A stretch of DNA of 64,000 nucleotides, taken from the NCBI GenBank assembly GCA_029432815.1, contig JAROBA010000017.1, positions 50,780-114,779 on the forward strand. Direction: 5' to 3'. Both the position numbers and the translations under genes were made by a program. Source of the DNA: Pontiellaceae bacterium B1224. Its GTDB lineage: Bacteria; Verrucomicrobiota; Kiritimatiellia; Kiritimatiellales; Pontiellaceae. Positions 1 through 8,414 of the stretch are shown piece after piece (within the stretch, counting starts at the first letter, position 1; each line of letters begins with the position of its first letter). The notes under the pieces were generated by a model. It saw nothing but the letters and a program-made list of their open reading frames with translations, searched no databases and was not told where the DNA came from.

Positions 1-93
1 CTCGCCTGCCCCATAGCAAAATCCAACCTAAATTGGCATAAGATAAAAGCGGTGTCCAGCCACCGCACACCAAAGCGGCTAAGCCGCAATGCC

Positions 94-1734
94 CTAAAAC
101 TTAGATTCTTTTTGTAATCTGTAAATTCCCCCAAACTCGTCCTCATCAACTATTCCAAACATTGGAAACAGCTCCGTTCCCGTTTCCACCATACGACCAT
201 ACATGTCCGGGGACCGCACTCCCATTGATTCCAAGGGTTGGAAAAATGAATTGAAAGCGTATGCATTCCCCCCGTTGTTTCCAAGTTCTTCCTTAATCAG
301 GTCCGCCGATACTTCACTGCTATTAATCAAACGGGCCGGGCAGTAATAGTTCAGATAAAAAATAAGTATTGGCTCATAACTTGTCAGAACCAAGTCATCT
401 GCAGTTGAATGCTCAAGTAACCAGGCCGACTTCTGAGTATGATAGTCAGAGGATTCAGACATCACCGGGAACAAACCACCAATCAGGTTATGCGAAAAAA
501 GTAACACAATCAGCAACCAACTGAATCGGCTCATAGAGCCAAAACTACACCCGTTCATCGTTGTGGCGTTGGCTCTAAGAGGCAATAAAACTCCTGCCAG
601 CAACCAAAACGGAACAAGCGCCATAATCCACAGCTCGGGACTGCCCGCCTCCGTGCGAATCACCGCAAGGGCGTAAAGCACCAGCCAAACCAGCGAGCAG
701 ATAGTCAGTGGTTTGAGGTTTCGAGCTTTCAGCTCAGGGCCGTCATCTTTGCGCGCCTGCGATCTCCTGCAAAGAGTCACTCCAAACCATAAACACCAAA
801 CCAAGATCAGCGATAACGTCGCAACGCCCGCCCAAGGAATCCATCCTGTCATTTTCGAAGCCATGTAGAATTCTTCATCGAGCATCCGGGAAGGAAAGAG
901 GTTTGAAAGCAGTTCGCGGAACCATTCAAACCCAAACAGGAAATTGGCCGAGACCAGATTCTGCCCAAAGGCAATGCCGCCGCGCAACAAGTTCGACAAA
1001 GTAACGCCACCCTCTACTGCATGATGCTGAGCACCCAGCTCTGAAAAATCCAACCATGGGGAGCAAACCGCATAACCGATCACCACCAGCAGTCCCGTCA
1101 GTACTCCATGGAGCAATGCCTTTTTCCAATCTTTGGATAGCAGATAATACAACGGAATAATCAGCAACAACGGAATCAGGTTCAATAAGTGCACCAGAAT
1201 TCCCAATGCCGAAACCGCCGCACCCCAGCACACGTTACCCCGCAGCACTAAGCACCAAGCACCAAGCACGAACGCACTCGCTAAGATATATGTCTCCGCT
1301 TCATTGGCGTACCGCCAGAAACCGTAGGAGAAGGCGAGCAGAAGTGTGGTTTGAAGTTTTAGGTTCGGGGTTTGGTGGTCTGGAGAGGCATCGGCCTCGA
1401 TGCCTTTGGCCGGCGAGGCCGCCAGCCTTCCAATAAATTGATAAAAAAACAGCAAGCAAACCACCGCCAAAAGCCGGTTAATGAAAATCATGAAGGGAAA
1501 GGCATGGCCAGTATAGCCGATAGTCTGCGCCGCTCGATACGCACTTCCAAACATTGGAAGTGCCAGCACCCGGTTTACCCCAGTCTGATCTTTAAATGTA
1601 CCCTGCTCCACCTGCAACGCAAAATCATACACATCCTCCGCCTCGGAATGATTCTGCGGAGCCGCAATCGAATAGATCACGAACAGAACAACTGCAATGA
1701 GCAACGGCATTAATCTGAAACTACGAATGGACAC
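94..1734 (-). CDS. Polytopic membrane protein, GT-C-like, end of polysaccharide locus
   Basis: A 546-residue protein with about ten hydrophobic segments starting at residue 8. A soluble loop after the first segment carries acidic residues (EAEDVY near 31-36), as often seen before catalytic loops of GT-C glycosyltransferases and other polyprenol-dependent membrane enzymes. I do not recognise a specific family. It is last in the run of minus-strand polysaccharide genes but lies beyond a terminator hairpin. Residues about 117-131, 153-164 and 333-342 are encoded by 7-bp-period repeat arrays, and two TTCCA-N5-TGGAA palindromes encode FPMFG and FQPLE near the C terminus, with a third near residue 60. 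A role in assembling or modifying the polymer is inferred from position only. Confidence 0.75.
   Translation of the reverse strand: MSIRSFRLMPLLIAVVLFVIYSIAAPQNHSEAEDVYDFALQVEQGTFKDQTGVNRVLALPMFGSAYRAAQTIGYTGHAFPFMIFINRLLAVVCLLFFYQFIGRLAASPAKGIEADASPDHQTPNLKLQTTLLLAFSYGFWRYANEAETYILASAFVLGAWCLVLRGNVCWGAAVSALGILVHLLNLIPLLLIIPLYYLLSKDWKKALLHGVLTGLLVVIGYAVCSPWLDFSELGAQHHAVEGGVTLSNLLRGGIAFGQNLVSANFLFGFEWFRELLSNLFPSRMLDEEFYMASKMTGWIPWAGVATLSLILVWCLWFGVTLCRRSQARKDDGPELKARNLKPLTICSLVWLVLYALAVIRTEAGSPELWIMALVPFWLLAGVLLPLRANATTMNGCSFGSMSRFSWLLIVLLFSHNLIGGLFPVMSESSDYHTQKSAWLLEHSTADDLVLTSYEPILIFYLNYYCPARLINSSEVSADLIKEELGNNGGNAYAFNSFFQPLESMGVRSPDMYGRMVETGTELFPMFGIVDEDEFGGIYRLQKESKF
153..167. repeat. TTCCA-N5-TGGAA palindrome
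   Basis: Exact copy, core AACAT. On the minus strand it encodes FPMFG near the C terminus of the membrane protein. Confidence 0.85.
229..243. repeat. TTCCA-N5-TGGAA palindrome
   Basis: Exact copy, core AGGGT. It encodes FQPLE in the same protein as the copy at 153 but in a different reading frame. Confidence 0.85.
711..738. repeat. 7-bp-period degenerate tandem array
   Basis: Four heptads: GTTTGAG, GTTTCGA, GCTTTCA, GCTCAGG. It lies inside the membrane protein and encodes residues about 333-342 (ELKARNLKPL). Confidence 0.6.
1244..1278. repeat. 7-bp-period tandem array
   Basis: AGCACTA, AGCACCA twice, AGCACGA, then a degenerate unit. On the minus strand it encodes the LGAWCLVL stretch of the membrane protein. 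Confidence 0.75.
1344..1385. repeat. 7-bp-period degenerate tandem array
   Basis: Six units resembling TTNRGGT. On the minus strand it encodes DHQTPNLKLQT in a loop of the membrane protein. The KLQT peptide recurs in two unrelated genes here. Confidence 0.7.
1545..1559. repeat. TTCCA-N5-TGGAA palindrome, extended
   Basis: Core AACAT. The symmetry extends to CAC/GTG on both sides, giving a 21-bp palindrome at 1542-1562. It encodes LPMFGS. Confidence 0.85.
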
Positions 1735-1771
1735 CGATACACGCTAATTTGTCTGACACCACTATGTAAGT

Positions 1772-1803
1772 AAAAAAGCTCTGAAATACAAAGATTTCAG
1801 AGC
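1772..1803 (-). terminator. Rho-independent terminator after the VanZ-WecG gene
   Basis: A perfect 10-bp stem (1778-1787 with 1794-1803, 6-nt loop) is followed on the minus strand by a T-run (complement of 1772-1777). It separates the WecG fusion gene from the last membrane-protein gene, so readthrough or a second promoter is needed for that gene. Confidence 0.8.
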
Positions 1804-1859
1804 CCTTCTCCTGATCGTTCAACACCCCCGTGCACCAGAATATCCTTACCCCACTGCGA

Positions 1860-4313
1860 TTAACTATTCATCCGCTTCAGGATATGCTTCGCGCGGATCC
1901 ATTGCTTTAGGGTTTGGAAAACAAAACGTGGATTTCCAATCAGATAGCGCCGCCATAGGCGTTTGGGTTCGGTGCACAATCGAAACAGCCATTCCAGTCC
2001 TGATTTCATCATCCAGCGAGGAGCCTGTCGAACATGGCCCGCATGGAAATTGAAAGCCGCGCCTACGGCTAGAATCGCCGCGCAGTTTAATTTCGGTCGA
2101 AATTCTGACACCCAGTAATCCTGCTTCGGTGTACCCAGTCCGCACCAAACGACATCCGGTTCAGCCTCATTAATTCGTTCAGCCACTTCATCCTTCTCCG
2201 CATCTTCCAAAGCTCGGAACGGCGGCGAATACATGCCTGCAATTTTCAATTTTGGAAATTTCACCAGCAGATTATTTTTTAACTCCGCCAGTACTTCATC
2301 GGTCGCTCCATAGAAATAGTGACTGTACCCTGTAACTTCACTCAACGCGCATAGGTTCAACATTAGGTCGGGGCCATACACCCGCGTTGCGCCTTGAAAT
2401 CCAAAGTGCTTTGCCAACCAAACCAGCGGCATGCCATCCGTTGTGGCCATTCCCGCATCCATCACAATACGGGCCATGTCGGGACGATCATAACATTGCA
2501 CAACGGTATCGGCCGTACAGATATTCACATAATGCTTTTGCCCTGTATCCACCCAGTTAGCTACCCGATCACGGGCACTTTCCATCGTCATGGCAGACAG
2601 CGACACACAGCCGGCAGGAAAACGATCATACCCCTCTTCATCTTTGTAGGGTTCTATAGATCGTTCATGACGGAACATCGGAAATTTTTTCAGATGTAGA
2701 ATCTGAGCAAATACCTTCAATACAAACATCGGATTATCGGGAATATATCGTTTCCAAAGCCGCGGCTGTTTAATGCCGCGATGCAGCCACTGCAGCCCTG
2801 CATATTTAATCCAGTCCGGCGCATCTTTTTCCACCCCGGCATTTACATCAAAAGCGTAGCCCACCGGGCAGATAATCTTACACTTTAGCCGGTCACGAAT
2901 ATGATCCATGAAATAAAGTTGTTTCGGCGTACTGATTCCAATCCAGAAAACGTCCGTGTTTGAAGCATTCACTTCTTCCACAAGCGCATCCTCTTCTTCA
3001 GCGGTCAAAGGCCGGAATGGCGGACAGCAAATTCCGGAAATCTGAATTTTCGGATGCTTTACCTCAAGCACCTCCTTCAGCTTTTCCACAATACCTGGCG
3101 CGGCCCCCCAGAAATAATGACGCCAACCTTTGTCTTCGCCATACGCACAGGCATCGCGCAGCAGATCCGGACCATAAACCCGCTCAATCTGACGCTGCCC
3201 AAACAACCTGCCCAACCAGACCAGCGGCATTCCATCCGGCGTATTTAAAACCGACTCATTCAGAATTCGCTGCAATTTTTGTTTTCGTCTGGATTCGACA
3301 ATGCCTGCCACCCCCATCGCAGTGGTCATCGCCGGAAGTTTGGTCCAGAGACCGGACGACAATTTAAATATTTCCGATGTCCAATGTCCAATGTCCGATT
3401 TGAGGGTCTGCGACACATCTCCCATTTCTAAAGAGCCAGTTTCATCTTGGCTCGGATACATATACGCCGAGTTTGCAGTCTGCAGTTTGGAGTTAGAAGA
3501 TGCTCCCGGCTCCATGCTTCCAGCTTCATGCTCGATTATTTCCCTAAATAATTCGAGGCAATCGTCCATATTCACAGCATCAATGCCAACGCCCAGAATA
3601 TTGAATCGTCGATCCGCAAGAGATTTCTTACGAATCACGTAAAGAAGGTTCATTACAGTAAAAATAAAAATACCGATCGAAACTCCGATTAGACTTTCCG
3701 CAAAATCCACAAAAGATACGACACGGCTTGGAGCAAGCACCTGAAGTAACTCTGTCTGGAGGGACCATAAAAATCCCACAACATACAGAAGCCCAACCCG
3801 ACCCCAATACGTTTTTTTCAATCCAGGGTCGATGGGAAATAAAAAGCAAACTCCAAGTGCTAATCCAAACAGGCCGAATAATCCAATCTGTCCCGCTCGA
3901 TGCACATCAAATTCCGACAGACTTTCTAGATATTGAATGAGGTGTTCATGCAAACTGAACTCCTTAAACATATTCTTACCGTAGACTGTTTTCCAAGCCG
4001 CATCAAAATCATCGGTCACTGAAAGCGATGCTCGGGCCGGATATGATTCTACCGTGCTCTTGGGGAGTAATGTCCCCGCCAAAATAATCAACGCAACAAA
4101 GAGAACTGCCCATCCCCCGATTCGGTTAAGTATCTTGAGCTGAAGTATATACCCCAACAACATGATCCCAAATATGATCGATAACCCAACAACCGTGGCT
4201 TTCGGCAGCAATAAACCGCCGAGATGTTGCAGTACATGAACAAAGAGGAATAGCCCGATGCTTCCAAGTATTGGAAACAACAGCCTTGCCCACTTCACCA
4301 ACCACTCATGCAT
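1860..4313 (-). CDS. VanZ-like membrane domain fused to two WecG/TagA/CpsF glycosyltransferase domains
   Basis: Three-part protein. Residues 1-230 are membrane segments with a VanZ-like signature (TELLQVLAPSR then VDF near 187-204). Residues about 235-555 and 570-815 are each a GT26 (WecG/TagA) domain. These transferases normally add ManNAc or ManNAcA to lipid-linked GlcNAc. Both copies keep TxDGMPLVWL, RVYGPDL and the G/S-TPKQ motif, so both could be active. The first GT26 domain has a loop (about 261-345) enlarged by sequence encoded by heptad repeats. The ATG at 4313 is preceded by AGGTG and overlaps the upstream methyltransferase gene by 8 bp; an in-frame TTG six codons earlier is less likely. 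Tandem GT26 domains with a membrane anchor are unusual for this normally about 250-residue family. Confidence 0.85.
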   Translation of the reverse strand: MHEWLVKWARLLFPILGSIGLFLFVHVLQHLGGLLLPKATVVGLSIIFGIMLLGYILQLKILNRIGGWAVLFVALIILAGTLLPKSTVESYPARASLSVTDDFDAAWKTVYGKNMFKEFSLHEHLIQYLESLSEFDVHRAGQIGLFGLFGLALGVCFLFPIDPGLKKTYWGRVGLLYVVGFLWSLQTELLQVLAPSRVVSFVDFAESLIGVSIGIFIFTVMNLLYVIRKKSLADRRFNILGVGIDAVNMDDCLELFREIIEHEAGSMEPGASSNSKLQTANSAYMYPSQDETGSLEMGDVSQTLKSDIGHWTSEIFKLSSGLWTKLPAMTTAMGVAGIVESRRKQKLQRILNESVLNTPDGMPLVWLGRLFGQRQIERVYGPDLLRDACAYGEDKGWRHYFWGAAPGIVEKLKEVLEVKHPKIQISGICCPPFRPLTAEEEDALVEEVNASNTDVFWIGISTPKQLYFMDHIRDRLKCKIICPVGYAFDVNAGVEKDAPDWIKYAGLQWLHRGIKQPRLWKRYIPDNPMFVLKVFAQILHLKKFPMFRHERSIEPYKDEEGYDRFPAGCVSLSAMTMESARDRVANWVDTGQKHYVNICTADTVVQCYDRPDMARIVMDAGMATTDGMPLVWLAKHFGFQGATRVYGPDLMLNLCALSEVTGYSHYFYGATDEVLAELKNNLLVKFPKLKIAGMYSPPFRALEDAEKDEVAERINEAEPDVVWCGLGTPKQDYWVSEFRPKLNCAAILAVGAAFNFHAGHVRQAPRWMMKSGLEWLFRLCTEPKRLWRRYLIGNPRFVFQTLKQWIRAKHILKRMNS
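3373..3400. repeat. 7-bp-period tandem array inside WecG domain 1
   Basis: TCCGATG, TCCAATG, TCCAATG, TCCGATT. It encodes part of the nonconserved loop of the first GT26 domain. Confidence 0.8.
3471..3533. repeat. Nine consecutive 7-bp units inside WecG domain 1
   Basis: Two subfamilies follow each other without a phase break: GTTTGCA, GTCTGCA, GTTTGGA, GTTAGAA, then GATGCTC, CCGGCTC, CATGCTT, CCAGCTT, CATGCTC. On the minus strand they encode SMEPGASSNSKLQTANS. Confidence 0.75.
4262..4276. repeat. TTCCA-N5-TGGAA palindrome
   Basis: Exact copy, core AGTAT. It encodes FPILG in the first membrane helix of the VanZ-like domain. Confidence 0.85.
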
Positions 4314-4941
4314 CTTTATCACCTGTAACAATCAAACTCTTGGTCATTCCCAGAAACCGTTCACAAATAAGGTAAGAGCCGGGAAACAACTCTTTCATAT
4401 CTGCTTTGGTCAGCAGAATGGCCTGAGCGTCAGCCACCGCCCCCTCGGGCTTTCCCCGCAGTTTCTGAAACGAAAACGGCCAGTGCCGGGCAACAAACAG
4501 CTTTCCAGCCTTTGGAAAAAACTGCACGAAGGGAAAACAAAGATGCAGTTCTATTGGAAAATACCGGTTCGGCGTTTGAATCCAGTATGCATTTCCCACA
4601 CGTTGAATTTCTGCCGCCATGCACCTCTGATCCTCGCGACTCAATAAATGCTCTATGACACTGTTCGAAAAAACCAGGTCAAATTCGCCATCGGAAAACA
4701 TATGCATATCACAGGCGCTGCCTTGCACATAATTCAACTGGCCTGGCTTCGGCGGATTCAGGTTAACTGTCGTCACTTCAGCGTTCACCCCAAACGATTT
4801 CCAGTTCCAATCCCCGGAACCGCCGACATCGAGGATACGCGTCGTTGCATTAAGTTTAAAATAACTGAGAAAACGTTGCATGCGCTTTCGACGCATTCGG
4901 GCGCTGAACTTCAGCATCTGATTCAGCATCATCTGTTTCAT
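4306..4941 (-). CDS. Class I SAM-dependent methyltransferase
   Basis: A 211-residue protein with a Methyltransf_11-type fold. Motif I is ILDVGGSGDWN (near residue 37). An acidic residue follows the second strand region, and FDLVFSNSVIEHL (near 85-97) is the typical post-motif II/III segment. It overlaps the preceding glycosyltransferase gene by 4 bp (ATGA) and the VanZ-WecG gene by 8 bp, so translation is probably coupled. It probably methylates a sugar, the lipid-linked glycan or its non-reducing end. The substrate cannot be read from sequence. Confidence 0.85.
   Translation of the reverse strand: MKQMMLNQMLKFSARMRRKRMQRFLSYFKLNATTRILDVGGSGDWNWKSFGVNAEVTTVNLNPPKPGQLNYVQGSACDMHMFSDGEFDLVFSNSVIEHLLSREDQRCMAAEIQRVGNAYWIQTPNRYFPIELHLCFPFVQFFPKAGKLFVARHWPFSFQKLRGKPEGAVADAQAILLTKADMKELFPGSYLICERFLGMTKSLIVTGDKDA
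4503..4517. repeat. TTCCA-N5-TGGAA palindrome
   Basis: Exact copy, core GCCTT. It encodes FPKAG in the methyltransferase. Confidence 0.8.
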
Positions 4942-6137
4942 ACCAAACGCCTTCGCTCAATCACAGTTCCATAAATCGCTTCAAGTTGCCGCGCATTTAC
5001 GCTTGGCGCAAATTCATTATCAAACTTCAACCGGGCATTTGCCCGCATTTCATTTGCCATTTTTGAATTTGCCACAATCTGCATAACGGCCACGGCAAGG
5101 GCCGCGGCATCACCAGGCATAAATTTAAATCCGCTTCTTCCGTCATCCACCAATTCAACCGCTCCACCGATATTCGCCGCAATAACCGGCGTGCCTTTGG
5201 CATACGATTCCGCAATCGTACGACTGCAAGGTTCAAAACGTACCGAAGGCACGATGGTTGCAGCAGCCCGTCCGATGAGTTCATACGTTTCAGAAAGCAA
5301 CAGTCGTCCCATCATACGAACATGGCCCGTGAGCCTTGAGTGCTCTATGGTATTTGCAATGTTTTGTTCCAGCGGACCGTCACCGATAATAACCAGCCCC
5401 GGAACCATGTCGTTTTCCGCAGTGAGTTTTTTCCAGGCTTCCAACAAAACCGGAAGGCCCTTGTCCTCTGACAGACGTCCGGCCACTACAAAAAAACCGC
5501 CTTCCCCGTTTCCCGGTTCAGGTATAGGAGAAACCGTATTGTGCTTCACGAAAATCCGATCCGGTTTCCAGCCATTGGAAACATATTTATCTTTCACACA
5601 GCTCGATACGGCAACATACGCATCCACCCGGTTTTTCCATGTTCCACGTATCCGGTGAATCTCCTGCATGGCACTCACCGTGAGAGATGCCGGCAGGCTG
5701 CCTCGATAACATCGATGTCGAATCCCCGCCCAGGAATGTTTTCCATTCGAACAAGCCTCGCAGATTCCCCCATCACGGAACAAACCCGTCTGCATGCAGA
5801 ATAAGCGATAGTTACGAAGCGCCTGAACCACCGGTACGCCGGCATCCCGGGCGGCATCATAAACAGACGGAGAAAGCACCGGGAAAAAATTCTGCACATG
5901 CAGAATATCGTAAGCCTTTTTCTGCAAAAGCTCCCGTACGGTCCGATAACTTTTCCGCGACCAGATCGTATTCACCGCCAGCTGCAGCGCATTCTGCTGC
6001 CCCAATTCTTCCACATTATCGACAAAAAACGTATCTACCTCATGCCCCAGAGCCCGCAGTGCCTCCACCTCTGCTGCAAAGGAAACCCCCTCACCACCAC
6101 GGTGCCGGTAATAGTTGTGAAGCATTAGAACGTTCAT
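4938..6137 (-). CDS. Glycosyltransferase family 4
   Basis: A 399-residue GT-B-fold retaining glycosyltransferase. The N terminus MNVLMLHNYYRHRGGEG and the start of the C-terminal domain (VVAGRLSEDKGLPVLLEAW) are typical of GT4, as is the nucleotide-sugar binding segment VPSVRFEPCSRTIAESYAKG followed by PVIAANIGG. It has a Cys-rich insert (CEACSNGKHSW) of a kind found in some GT4 enzymes. It overlaps the GT9 gene upstream and the methyltransferase gene downstream by 4 bp each. Donor and acceptor are unknown. Confidence 0.9.
   Translation of the reverse strand: MNVLMLHNYYRHRGGEGVSFAAEVEALRALGHEVDTFFVDNVEELGQQNALQLAVNTIWSRKSYRTVRELLQKKAYDILHVQNFFPVLSPSVYDAARDAGVPVVQALRNYRLFCMQTGLFRDGGICEACSNGKHSWAGIRHRCYRGSLPASLTVSAMQEIHRIRGTWKNRVDAYVAVSSCVKDKYVSNGWKPDRIFVKHNTVSPIPEPGNGEGGFFVVAGRLSEDKGLPVLLEAWKKLTAENDMVPGLVIIGDGPLEQNIANTIEHSRLTGHVRMMGRLLLSETYELIGRAAATIVPSVRFEPCSRTIAESYAKGTPVIAANIGGAVELVDDGRSGFKFMPGDAAALAVAVMQIVANSKMANEMRANARLKFDNEFAPSVNARQLEAIYGTVIERRRLV
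5566..5580. repeat. TTCCA-N5-TGGAA palindrome
   Basis: Exact copy, core GCCAT. It encodes SNGWK in the GT4 enzyme. It is the last copy before a 12.4-kb stretch with none. Confidence 0.8.
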
Positions 6138-7285
6138 ACGATACAGGTAGGGCTCTGTCCTGCCTCCAGTATGGCACCAACGGCTTCAACTACTTCGTCC
6201 ACAGATATGGACTCGGTGCACGTGGCATCCGGGTGATAACACATCTGCTGTGTACAGGGAGAACAGGGGAACGATGATTTATGATGCAGTACACAACTTG
6301 GAGTGGAGATGGGATGATACAGTTCGGGAACGCCTGGGCCGTACAACGCCACACAGGATATACCCAAAAGACTGGCGATATTCATCGGCCCACTGTCCAG
6401 TCCAATGAACAGTTTTGACTCGTATATAATATCAATCAGATGCTGCAGGTTATCCGGAATCAGGACCTCGTGGTCACTGGAGAGTGAAGATCTTATGGTC
6501 TCTAGTCTTTCTGCCTCATTCGGCGCCCCGATCAGAAGAACGTTATCGAGCCTTTCACATAATCCAATCCAACTTTCCTGCTGCCACTTCTTAAATTTTG
6601 ATCCGCCCCCTGTGTGCACAATAACTTTACCTGAAGAACCCCGGATACGGCCTGCCGAGGGTTTCAGTACAGGTAAAGCGATCTGCGTCGGTATATTGCA
6701 TCCGACGGCCCGGCATAGCGAAAGATGTAACCGGGTAACATGTTCCAACGGATAATTTCCGACGTTATCCGTAAGGAGTAAACCACGTGTGATTATATTG
6801 GAACACATATAGTTGGTCGCTCCAACCCGCCTACGGCAGCCAGCCAGAAGAAGCAATAATTGGTTTCTCACATCACCTCGTACGTCAAAGCCTATATCGA
6901 ACCTCAGTTTTCTCAGGGCCCGAAACTGAACCAGCAAGCGAAAGATCGAATATTTCCCGAGCTGATACTTATTCTCATAATCGGCCCAGGGGATGCGGCA
7001 GGCGTGAACCTTTGTGATCCGTGCATCGTCGTCATACAGTCCGGAAAAGGATGGGGATATCAGCAGATGTATTTCAACCCCCGAAAACGCTTCAAGCAAT
7101 GGCTCAAACATGACTGCCAGGTTAGCAACATCACCCAATCCGTAAGGTTCAACGATCAGTATCCGCCGCACATCGCGAGAAGGCTTTCTCAGGACCCAGG
7201 TAAAGGGTAGCAGAAGCAGTTCCAGAACGCGCGCAACGCGCACTTTCTTTCTTGAATACTGAAATCCACCGCTACCCACCATCAC
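6134..7285 (-). CDS. Glycosyltransferase family 9 (heptosyltransferase-like)
   Basis: A 383-residue GT-B protein. RILIVEPYGLGDVANL (near residue 42) matches the GT9 N-terminal strand and GxLGD loop. IVHTGGGSKFKKW and the C-terminal LFIGLDSGPMNIASLLGISCVALYG (split by function into the SGPMH-like motif and following strand) are typical of ADP-heptose:LPS heptosyltransferases. A Cys-rich tail (CSPCTQQMCYHPDATC) may bind metal or form disulfides, as in other GT9 proteins. It overlaps both neighbours by 4 bp. Confidence 0.88.
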   Translation of the reverse strand: MMVGSGGFQYSRKKVRVARVLELLLLPFTWVLRKPSRDVRRILIVEPYGLGDVANLAVMFEPLLEAFSGVEIHLLISPSFSGLYDDDARITKVHACRIPWADYENKYQLGKYSIFRLLVQFRALRKLRFDIGFDVRGDVRNQLLLLLAGCRRRVGATNYMCSNIITRGLLLTDNVGNYPLEHVTRLHLSLCRAVGCNIPTQIALPVLKPSAGRIRGSSGKVIVHTGGGSKFKKWQQESWIGLCERLDNVLLIGAPNEAERLETIRSSLSSDHEVLIPDNLQHLIDIIYESKLFIGLDSGPMNIASLLGISCVALYGPGVPELYHPISTPSCVLHHKSSFPCSPCTQQMCYHPDATCTESISVDEVVEAVGAILEAGQSPTCIV

Positions 7286-8412
7286 AGATTCTCTTTAAGC
7301 AGTTCCAGATATCGCGATTCGGCCTGTTCAGCTAACTGCAACAGACGTTGCTTATGCCGTTCGCGTTTCGACAGAACCGCCTCATATTTGCGGATGATTT
7401 CTTCTGCGGTGCAGGTCTTGCAGAAAAAGGTGGGAAGTTCCAGAAGTTTGATCATATTCAATCGCGTGTCTCCAGCGATGCAGATAGAAGGCACTCCAAA
7501 AGAGGCTGCCGCATAGGCCCCATGAATTCTTCCTGTAATCGCGACAGAGGCATGGCCATAAGCCTCCAAATATTCTGGAATATCTTTAGGTAGAATATAT
7601 CGGCTCTCAAATTCGACGGGATAATATTTCCGAGCAAGTTCCAGTTCCATTTCTTCATGAAATACAAATTTAATGGGAATTGAATTTCCTTCAAAATAGG
7701 CAACCAGATTTTTCAATACCTCCATCCACCGGGGATCATGTTCGGCTTGATCAAGATATTCTCGGTTTGAAGCCGTATGAAAATTAAGCAACACATATGA
7801 AGGCAGTTCTGGAATTTCCAACCGGTGATACCGACGCGCCAATATTGACGGACAAACCAACACTTCTGTTGGGATACCGCTTTGTTCCACCCAGCCCGCA
7901 GCGACTTGCTCCCGACAAGTCACCACAGCAGCCCGCCCCACATGCCGTCCACAAAACCATATATTAAGTTTTTTCATCCAAAACGAATCAGGGCGACGGG
8001 CAAACTTAAAAATGGACCCGAACGCAAACGACATATACTGCGGTTTTTTGTATTTCTTAAAAATGCGAGCCAGAATCTGTTCGGCCGGCCAAAAAAAACA
8101 ATGCAGTCGTTTCCCCATTGCTAGCCGCGGTCCCGCAGCATTAATCAAATAATCGCACGCCAATAATCTACAGCTACGCAAGGGAATGAAACTCCAGATG
8201 GGGAGTACCCATTTAGGTTTTTTTAACTTCCGCAACCATTGATACTGCTCAAACCACTCTGCGGGCTGATTGTAATTAAAGATAACCCATTCAATATCCT
8301 CGTTAGAGGCTTTCTCAAATAGATACCGCTGACCATCCCGAACAATATCATCCCCTGGATTATAGGAAACGGGCCTGAATTCACTTAAGGTGTATAAAAT
8401 TCCAATTTTCAT
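7282..8412 (-). CDS. Polysaccharide pyruvyl transferase family protein
   Basis: A 376-residue protein of the CsaB/PssM type (PF04230). The N terminus MKIGILYTLSEF leads to NPGDDIVRDG, the family's glycine-containing loop. The C-terminal part has ITGRIHGAYAAASFGVPSICIAGDTR, where the RxHG motif is the hallmark of the family. Members transfer pyruvate from phosphoenolpyruvate to form ketals on sugars, though some act as glycosyltransferase-like enzymes. It overlaps the GT9 gene by 4 bp and follows the GT2 gene by 2 bp. A second family member lies at 13364-14440. Confidence 0.82.
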   Translation of the reverse strand: MKIGILYTLSEFRPVSYNPGDDIVRDGQRYLFEKASNEDIEWVIFNYNQPAEWFEQYQWLRKLKKPKWVLPIWSFIPLRSCRLLACDYLINAAGPRLAMGKRLHCFFWPAEQILARIFKKYKKPQYMSFAFGSIFKFARRPDSFWMKKLNIWFCGRHVGRAAVVTCREQVAAGWVEQSGIPTEVLVCPSILARRYHRLEIPELPSYVLLNFHTASNREYLDQAEHDPRWMEVLKNLVAYFEGNSIPIKFVFHEEMELELARKYYPVEFESRYILPKDIPEYLEAYGHASVAITGRIHGAYAAASFGVPSICIAGDTRLNMIKLLELPTFFCKTCTAEEIIRKYEAVLSKRERHKQRLLQLAEQAESRYLELLKENL

Positions 8413-8414
8413 GA

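Noticed and set aside
5687..6277. 196-codon plus-strand open frame
   Set aside because: It is antisense to the clearly coding GT4 and GT9 genes, and its composition (Pro/His/Arg-rich) is typical of a shadow frame.
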